A stretch of 22,540 bases of DNA from NCBI GenBank assembly GCA_030674155.1, contig CM060326.1, forward strand, positions 11,853,954-11,876,493, in the 5' to 3' direction. Shown piece after piece: positions 17,223 through 22,540 of this stretch. A model generated the notes under the pieces. It saw nothing but the letters and a program-made list of their open reading frames with translations. It ran no database searches and was not told where the DNA came from. The stretch comes from Stramonita haemastoma (lineage: Eukaryota > Mollusca > Gastropoda > Neogastropoda > Muricidae). Each line of letters opens with the position of its first letter. Positions within the stretch are counted from its first letter, which is position 1. A program made the translations under genes and the position numbers.

Positions 17223-17440
17223 CTGTATCTTAGCTGCTGTTTTCTGTAGTTGTATCTGAACTGCTGTTTTCTGTAGCTGTTTTCTGTAGCTGTATCTGAG
17301 CTGCTGTTTTCTGTAGCTGTATCTTAGCTGCTGTTTTCTGTAGCTGTATCTTAGCTGTTTTCTGAAGCTGTATCCCAGCTGCTGTCTTCTGTACCCGTTA
17401 GCTGCTGTTTTCTGTAGCTGTATCTCAGCTGTGTTTTCTG
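17223..17440. repeat. 27-bp minisatellite running into the assembly gap
   Basis: The unit reads TGTAGCTGTATCTGAGCTGC, TGTTTTC. About eight full or shortened units are visible, and the array is cut off by Ns. Because 27 is a multiple of three, the minus strand stays open and shows a 9-residue periodic peptide with the words YSYRKQQLR and QLQKTAA. I interpret the open frame as a by-product of the period; there is no start, domain or neighbour to support a gene. Confidence 0.9.
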
Positions 17441-17540
17441 NNNNNNNNNNNNNNNNNNNNNNNNNNNNNNNNNNNNNNNNNNNNNNNNNNNNNNNNNNNN
17501 NNNNNNNNNNNNNNNNNNNNNNNNNNNNNNNNNNNNNNNN
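17441..17540. other. Assembly gap (100 N)
   Basis: Exactly 100 Ns, the usual placeholder for a gap of unknown size. It sits inside or at the end of the 27-bp minisatellite, so unresolved repeat length is the likely cause. Confidence 0.98.
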
Positions 17541-17599
17541 ATTTTGAAAAAACTGTCCCCCTCCTCCCTTAGGATTGCTGTTTAAATAAATGCACACTT

Positions 17600-17935
17600 T
17601 GCACCACATACACAACAGAACACAAGACCACACAAAACACAGACAAACCCACACACACACAGACACACCACACGACACAGACAGAGAGAGGGAGAGAGAG
17701 GGGAGAAAAGGGAAGAGAGAGAGAGGAGAGGGGAGGGGAGAGAGAGGAGGGGAAAAGGGGAGAGAGGAGAGAGAGGGAAGAAGACGACAGAAGAAGACAC
17801 GGGGGGAAAAGAAAGACAGACGGGAAGAAGAAGGGGAAGACGGGAAGAGAAAAAGACATAGAGAGGAATTTTTAGAAACAAAAAAAACCAAAAGAGACAA
17901 ACAAAGGAAAGTAGGGAGCAAAAGGGTTTTGAAAT
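17600..17935. repeat. (CA)-rich stretch then long polypurine tract
   Basis: ACACAC-rich sequence (to about 17680) gives way to about 250 bases that are almost all A or G on the plus strand (GAGAGAGAGG, GGGGAAAAGGGG, AAGAAGAAGG). Such tracts can adopt triplex structures. The long minus-strand frames rich in Ser, Leu, Phe and Pro reflect the pyrimidine strand. Confidence 0.85.
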
Positions 17936-18550
17936 GAGTTGGAAACAGAAAAAAAGAGAAGACTCCACGGGAAGGGATAAGGTTTGCTTGTTGCACTGCA
18001 CACCGGGAAGCAACAGGCTCTTTGGGTGGGTCTGTCTCCCCTGTTGCGTTTTTCCCTTGGCTTTCCTCGGCTTAAATGGTGGGGGGTGGGGGGGGGGGTG
18101 GGGGGTCATCCAGGGGGTTTTGGGGGGTGGGGGTCTCACCAGAATATGCACACTTTTGTCTCGCCCATTACCTTGGGAATCGTTGTGAGATGTGAGTACA
18201 CACTGGGTGAGAAGTTTGGGGTGTATATCTGTTTTTAGTCTTCGCCTTATAGGCACCCATACCCCGATTTCAGGGGAAACTTTGTTTTCTTTAAATGAAA
18301 GTACACAATTGTTAACCCAAAAAGATTGTCATGGGTAAAAAGACAATCCAGGCGTCTTTTCAAAGCGTAATGTAACCCTTGTTTATGTTGGCCTTTTTTT
18401 TTTGGGGTATTCAATTTTGAGAAAAGCTTTTAGCCTCACCCAAAACCCAAAAGTTTTACTGGCATAGTTCTTGGTAGTAACTAGAACATAAAAGCTGTGC
18501 TCTGAAGCACCTGGGATGTTTAAGTCGGTGTTCTCGGAGGTGTGTGTTAA
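17936..18550. other. No gene recognised; G-rich block inside
   Basis: A block at about 18079-18132 has six or more G runs of 4 to 11 bases separated by one or a few Ts, a strong quadruplex candidate. The remaining sequence shows no coding signal or repeat family. Confidence 0.5.
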
Positions 18551-18554
<4 letters not shown>

Positions 18555-18581
<27 letters not shown>

Positions 18582-18590
18582 GGCCCCCCC
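18555..18590. repeat. Poly-C run (27 Cs, GG, 7 Cs)
   Basis: GGGG followed by 27 Cs, GG and 7 Cs. Together with the poly-C at 1107-1136 and the poly-G at 16492-16512 it shows that mononucleotide C/G runs are frequent in this genome. Run lengths of this kind are error-prone in any assembly. Confidence 0.9.
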
Positions 18591-18997
18591 TGGAGTTATG
18601 TTTTTGACACCATTCTCTGCAAGTTCTTTGTGTGCTGCAAAGGGACGTCCCGTATGCGAATGCATGGTACATCTTGAGCGCACGTGAAATAAAAAAAAAA
18701 ACAAAAAATTCACCCATTTTCAGGGAAAGGGAGGTCAGTATGCCCGGGGGGATGCCTGATGCAAATTTGGTGAGGGGGAGAGATGGGGGTTCCGTTAGGT
18801 TTACTGCCCAAGAACACAGCCTGAATGCTTTCTTTTGTAGTGCCTGCGACTTTTCCCATGGAGAACAGTGACGGAAGAAGCTTAGTCCATTCGAACAAAA
18901 AACGCAGGATTATTGTTTTTGTTAATCAGAGCATACGTCTCCTTATGGCTTGTAATTCTATTATTTATAATAACATTTCCTCATTATGATTTGTCTT
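18591..18997. other. No gene recognised
   Basis: Mixed-composition sequence with moderate GC. Open frames of about 62-79 codons on both strands overlap each other and show no motif, signal peptide or conserved domain. No repeat family is recognised. Confidence 0.4.
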
Positions 18998-18998
18998 C

Positions 18999-19043
<45 letters not shown>

Positions 19044-19134
19044 CTTCTTCTTCTTCTTCTTCTTTCTTCTTCTTCTTCTTCTTCTTCTTCTTTCTTCTTC
19101 TTCTTTCTTCTTCTTCTTCTTCTCCTCGTCCTCA
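18998..19134. repeat. (GTT)n followed by (TTC)n microsatellite
   Basis: About 14 GTT units (18999-19040), then TTC/TCT repeats with occasional TTTC interruptions (to about 19125) and a CTCCTCGTCCTCACC edge. The hydrophobic frames across it (poly-Val, poly-Leu, poly-Ser) are spurious. Confidence 0.95.
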
Positions 19135-19335
19135 CCTTCCTTCATCTTCTGTTCCCATGGTTACACGTTTTAGCATCTCACTAAAGAGCAGTTTCAATGT
19201 GGTAGACCCTGCTTCTCTGCAATACTCAATGGCGATGGCACATTGGCAGACTCGTTTGCGATCTCTATCAATATGAGCAATGGCCCAATCATAAAGGAAA
19301 CATGGACATGGGACATACACTGGCTAAGGGTCGCG

Positions 19336-19347
19336 TTTATAGTGGTA
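19336..19347. repeat. Target-site duplication, left copy
   Basis: TTTATAGTGGTA occurs here and again at 19639-19650, exactly flanking the SINE. A perfect 12-bp direct repeat fits LINE-mediated retroposition. Confidence 0.75.
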
Positions 19348-19638
19348 TGGGGACGGGATAGCTCAGTGTTCTGAGCACTCGCTTCCCCCAGCCAATATCA
19401 AGCAGCATCGAGTGTGGTTACCAAATGGATGGGTGACCGTTTGCGCGCCTTGGCTTCAGAACAGTTCCCCTGTCCACCCAGCTGTACATGGGTGCCTGTC
19501 CTCTTTAGGGTCAGGGAAGGTAAAGCAGCGAGGGAGAGAGGACATGGGCGCCAGCCTCATTATGCTGGTCCCTAGAGAAGCTCAGATCTCTGATGCCTTG
19601 ATCTCCTGCCACCACACAGGATATGGGACACCTTTACC
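19348..19638 (+). mobile_element. SINE with chimeric tRNA/5S rRNA-like head
   Basis: The element of about 291 bp starts TGGGGACGGGATAGCTCAGT, then GTTCTGAGCACTCGCTTC. The TAGCTCAGTG part resembles a tRNA 5' half with a Pol III A box. It continues with AAGCAGCATCGAGTGTGGTT, ACCAAATGGATGGGTGACCG (19400-19440), which matches the internal control region of 5S rRNA (AAGCAGCGTCGGGC and TTGGATGGGTGACCG in ordinary 5S genes). No tRNA B box (GGTTCGA) was seen at the expected distance, so the 5S-type box may replace it. The body contains CACCCAGCTGTACATGGGTG and other GC-rich unique sequence, ending GGGACACCTTTACC. Bounded by a perfect 12-bp direct repeat. The length and Pol III-type head fit a SINE; the 77-codon frame at 19412-19645 is incidental. 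Confidence 0.75.
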
Positions 19639-19650
19639 TTTATAGTGGTA
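19639..19650. repeat. Target-site duplication, right copy
   Basis: Second copy of TTTATAGTGGTA directly after the SINE 3' end. Confidence 0.75.
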
Positions 19651-19865
19651 GAAAAGGAGGGATAAAGGTGTCTGCTAATGATGCCAAGGATGCCAGACAG
19701 GCTATACACACAGCACATATCTCCTCCTCCCTCCACCAACATAGCTACTGTGGGTATAACTTCGGCAGATCACTATGTTTTGTTGTGTTGTAAAGAGAAA
19801 ACCATTTTTTCTTTATGTTCTACAAAGCCAACTATTGTTTAGCTATCTAGTGCGTAGTGGAGATG
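19651..19865. other. Unannotated single-copy stretch
   Basis: No frame, RNA gene or repeat is recognised. Composition is ordinary. Confidence 0.4.
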
Positions 19866-19971
19866 GTGTGTATGTAGGTAGGGTGTGTGTGTGTGTTGTG
19901 TGTGTGTGCGTGTGTGTGTGTGTGTGTGAGTGAGTGTGTGAAGGGGGTGGGTAGGGGTGTGTGTGTGTGCA
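19866..19971. repeat. (GT)n microsatellite with GTAGG and GAGT interruptions
   Basis: GT repeats interrupted by TTGTG, GCG, GAGTGAG and GGGGGTGGGTAGGGG. Confidence 0.9.
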
Positions 19972-20099
19972 TGGCTTTTGTGTTGCGTTGCCATGTTAAA
20001 ACTTCATCTTAAAATACCATTCAAAACAAGCGAAAAAAAAACCAACCCTGTAATGCCCTGGTGACATTTTATCCTGTGAGCGAGATTTGTATCACTAGT

Positions 20100-20264
<165 letters not shown>

Positions 20265-20461
20265 AGAGTGACAGGCGCGCAGACAAAAGGAAAGTCAGAC
20301 AGACAAGCAGACAGAGACAGATAAATAGTTTGACATATAGGCAACCATCAAATTGATTCACAGAGATCGAAACAGAAGATAGAAGAACAAAAGAAACCCA
20401 CATTGATATAGATACGTATACATCTATACAAACGACCAGACACACACATAAAACGTAACAC

Positions 20462-20545
20462 ACACACACCACCACCACCACCACCACCAACACCACCACC
20501 ACCACCACCAGCACCAACACCACCACCACAACAACAACAACAACA
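20462..20545. repeat. (CAC)n/(CAA)n microsatellite
   Basis: CAC triplets with CAA, CAG interruptions, ending in (AAC)n immediately before an S1 SINE fragment. Confidence 0.9.
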
Positions 20546-20700
20546 AATCCTGTTCCGCTTTTCGTAAGAGTAGGCCATTGTATGCCTGTAGCAACAGATG
20601 ACAAATATCTACAAAACTGCATACACTCGGGGACTGGATGTAAAAAAGCAAACGAGTGCTCATTCCATTATCTTCCAAATAAAACAATTAAAAAAATAAA
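20546..20700 (+). mobile_element. S1 SINE-like fragment, 3' two thirds
   Basis: AATCCTGTTCCGCTTTTCGT, AAGAGTAGGCCATTGTATGC, CTGTAGCAACAGATGACAAA, TACAAAACTGCATACACTCG, GGGACTGGATGTAAAAAAGC, GAGTGCTCATTCCATTATCT, then an A-rich AATAAA tail. Collinear with the complement of 14550-14720. The GAGACTTTAAACCGAGG part is missing, so this copy is 5' truncated at the (CAA)n run. Confidence 0.7.
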
Positions 20701-20705
20701 TAGAA

Positions 20706-20860
20706 ACAACAACACACCCACACTCACACCCACCCATACACCCACATCCACACCCAACACACACATACACCCACATCCACACCCACACCCACACTCCCCC
20801 CTTCCCCCCCCCACACAAACACACAAAACAACAACCACCCCCACCCACACACACCCATAA
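20706..20860. repeat. (CA)n and CCCACA/CACCCA tract
   Basis: Repeats of CACCCA, CACATC and ACACAC with a C run near 20803. No coding content. Confidence 0.8.
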
Positions 20861-21110
20861 ACACAGATAGATGGACAGAACGATAAGCAAGCAGACAAGA
20901 CAAGACAAGAGACAGGGCTCAATGCACGGTGCACGCGGTTCTCCTGAAATCTGGGCTGTGAGGAAATCAGGCAGCCCGAGCAAACAGCCCCAGGGTTCAC
21001 CCCCACACAGGGCAGAAAGGCCACAGATTGAAAGTCAACAAGTCCCGATTGAAATCAGCTATAAACACAATAAACATTCAACTAAACCTTCAATGCATTA
21101 AACAGCCAGT
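20861..21110. other. Short mixed-composition stretch, no gene recognised
   Basis: The CAAGACAAGACAAGA repeat near 20897 is followed by about 150 bp of moderately GC-rich DNA (about 20915-21040) with no convincing open frame on either strand. It could be a fragment of an unrecognised repeat. Confidence 0.35.
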
Positions 21111-21210
21111 TCGAAAAAAAAGAAAGACAGAAAGAAAGAAAGAAAGAAAGAAGGCAGGCAGGAAGGGAGGAGGATAGAACGAAGGAAAGAAAGAAAGATG
21201 GAAAGAAAAA
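21111..21210. repeat. (GAAA)n/(GGCA)n polypurine microsatellite
   Basis: GAAA units with GGCAGGCAGG and GAAGGGAGGAGG interruptions. Confidence 0.85.
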
Positions 21211-21414
21211 ACCCAACTCTTTAAACGAAAAATCCAGGCACAAAAACACCAGTATCAAAATAATTGAACAAGGTGAGTGGGTGTGTTTGGTTCGGGATGG
21301 TGATAGGATGGTTTGGGCTTTTATTGTGGTGGCTGTTGTTGGTTTTGTTTTTAATGTGATTTTATTTTGGACTGTTGGGGTTTTCTGTGAACGAAATGAA
21401 GTCTGATATCAGAT
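21211..21414. other. Unannotated stretch
   Basis: A-rich then T/G-rich sequence without recognised features. Confidence 0.35.
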
Positions 21415-21681
21415 AGACAGGCAGGCAGGCAGACAGACATACAGATAAACACACACACACACACACACCAAAAACAAACATACACACAACAAAACACAGC
21501 ATAACACAACACAACGCACCACACCACACACACCACACCACACCACACCACACCACACCACACCACACCACACCACACCATACCACACCACACCACACCA
21601 CACCACACCTCACCACACCACACCACACCACACCACACCACACCACAACACAACACAACACAACACAACACAACACAACAC

Positions 21682-21763
<82 letters not shown>

Positions 21764-21765
21764 CC
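21415..21765. repeat. Compound CAGG/CAGA, CA, CCACA and CAACA locus
   Basis: Order: (CAGG)/(CAGA), (CA)n, CAACACA variants, about 25 CCACA pentamers with TACCACA and CTCACCACA variants (about 21516-21645), CAACA pentamers, then two (CA)n runs split by CAACA. The Val-Cys and Val-Trp-Cys-Gly-Val frames on the minus strand are artefacts. Confidence 0.95.
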
Positions 21766-22138
21766 ACAACCTTACGCTTAACACTCACACGGTAATCGGA
21801 CACAGACAGACCCGTTACCTACAAACCCAGTAAACTTTATGCCCAACATGGGCCAACATTCACTAAACCTGAAGTAGACTGGCATCAACTTTTTTCACCT
21901 CTCCCCGAGGAGTTACCACAGAACCACACTATATGGCTGGCCTCTGTGGTCGGCAGGACTATAAACAGGATTGGATGAGATTGGCTTGGATTGGATTGGG
22001 CTGGTCTGGGCTGGGTTGGGTTGGGCCGCCGAAAGCTAAAAACTTTGAACCAGACTGTCTTGGGACAATCTGAACATGGTATAACCTGAACCTCCGTTCC
22101 CTACCCTGGTTGTTGCCTGTTAGGTTCGATGTGTTGGC
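21766..22138. other. No gene recognised; degenerate (TTGGR)n stretch
   Basis: About 21969-22027 is a degenerate GGATT/GGCTT/GGGTT repeat. The rest is mixed sequence. The 68-codon minus frame crosses this repeat and is Asn/Pro/Gln rich as a result. Confidence 0.5.
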
Positions 22139-22285
22139 GACATCCCTTAACACTGGCCATAACAATCGGGCTCACTCTTCTATAAATGTGGATCTTTTTT
22201 TTTACGTGTGGGCAAGATGTTCGGTGTGTGTTGGTGGCACATTACATAAGACCTTAATGTTCAGTCTCACCCCGAGGTTTATCTT
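22139..22285 (-). mobile_element. Diverged S1-related SINE fragment, 5' portion
   Basis: On the minus strand: AACCTCGGGGTGAGACTGAA, ACATTAAGGTCTTATG, CGAACATCTTGCCCACACGT, then TAGAAGAGTGAGCCCGATTG, TTATGGCC. It aligns with the left half of the 14550-14785 copy (GGGTGAGAC, AGAACATCTTGCGCACGT, GGAAGAGTAGGCC) with many changes. It lacks the 3' half and tail and appears to belong to an older or separate subfamily. Confidence 0.5.
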
Positions 22286-22540
22286 GATTAAGCCATTGAC
22301 GCTGAAAGCAACAGCAAAGTGAGAGGCTGTATGGTCAGTGGCTTTCCCCACTCATGGAATTCCACTTTACAGCTTAGTCTTTTAGTGATTGGCTATGACT
22401 TTCTGACTAGGAGGCTTCACTTGCACAGTCCGTTATGTGCTGCAGCCCTGGGGGCTAGTTGGCCTGTGGAGAACATTTCCTATGCTGACTGTCCTTATGC
22501 CCTCTTGACCGAAAGAGTGGGGATGTGCTGTGGGCAAAGC
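22286..22540. other. Unannotated end of window, possibly part of a repeat
   Basis: Moderate GC, containing TGATTGGCTATGACTTTCTG, GGAGGCTTCACTTGCACAGT and CTGCAGCCCTGGGGGCTAGT. No open frame extends through it. The style resembles the non-coding leader of a retroelement, but I cannot support a call. Confidence 0.25.

Noticed and set aside
16457..17249. Overlapping open frames of up to 193 codons on both strands of the GT locus
   Set aside because: They consist of His-Thr or Val-Cys dipeptides encoded by (CA)n/(GT)n in several frames at once, with no domain or unique sequence.
17175..18256. Minus-strand frames of 224 and 273 codons next to the gap
   Set aside because: They translate the pyrimidine strand of a polypurine tract and the 27-bp minisatellite, and the longer one runs through the Ns. 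There is no recognisable domain.
18913..19276. Leu/Val/Phe-rich frames resembling transmembrane proteins
   Set aside because: Poly-GTT and poly-TTC translations; the hydrophobicity is a property of the repeat.
19348..19440. Functional tRNA gene or 5S rRNA gene
   Set aside because: Only a tRNA-like 5' half and a 5S-like internal region are present, fused together and followed by a SINE body with flanking direct repeats; no cloverleaf or full 5S sequence can be formed.
22286..22540. Possible retroelement leader at the window end
   Set aside because: The style of sequence is suggestive, but no open frame, promoter or terminal structure can be shown in 255 bases.

Overview
This window is non-coding DNA from an animal genome. 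It is dominated by repeats, and I find no intact protein-coding gene. Long (CA)n/(GT)n tracts, poly-C and poly-G runs, (GA)n tracts, SINE pieces carrying a central motif known from metazoan SINEs, a 3' remnant of a non-LTR retrotransposon with an RNase H domain, and a SINE whose head looks part tRNA and part 5S rRNA all suggest a marine invertebrate. A mollusc, perhaps a gastropod, is my best guess; this is an inference. A run of exactly 100 Ns (17441-17540) marks an assembly gap.

Layout. 1-8.7 kb: a minisatellite of about 22 bp (60-650), then a nested tandem-duplication region. In it, conserved AT-rich blocks of 100-400 bp alternate with CA-rich and C-rich tracts, all in the same strand orientation. 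8.8-13.3 kb: a higher-order repeat of about 0.9 kb in at least four diverged copies. Each copy carries one or two copies of a near-palindrome of about 80 bp. A diverged right arm of the same palindrome also appears in the 1-8 kb region, so the two arrays may share an origin. 13.3-14.5 kb: mostly single-copy AT-rich DNA with a perfect 13-bp-arm hairpin, a seven-unit minisatellite of about 41 bp, and a 49-codon open frame followed by AATAAA. 14.5-16.45 kb: SINE fragments, a possible 84-nt minus-strand exon, and the broken RNase H/CCHC 3' end of a LINE. 16.48-17.44 kb: a compound GT locus, then a 27-bp minisatellite running into the gap. 17.54-22.54 kb: a polypurine tract, G-rich and C-rich runs, (GTT)n/(TTC)n, a SINE flanked by a 12-bp direct repeat, (GA)n/(CAGA)n, further SINE fragments and a CA/CCACA locus.

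No genes act together here. The most interesting signals are the recurrent hairpin-forming module of the satellite array, the chimeric tRNA/5S SINE, and the possible small exon near 15.7 kb. Nearly all long open frames in the window translate simple repeats (His-Thr, Val-Cys, Ser-Leu, Arg-Glu) and are not reported as genes. Repeat boundaries were found by eye and may be off by tens of bases.
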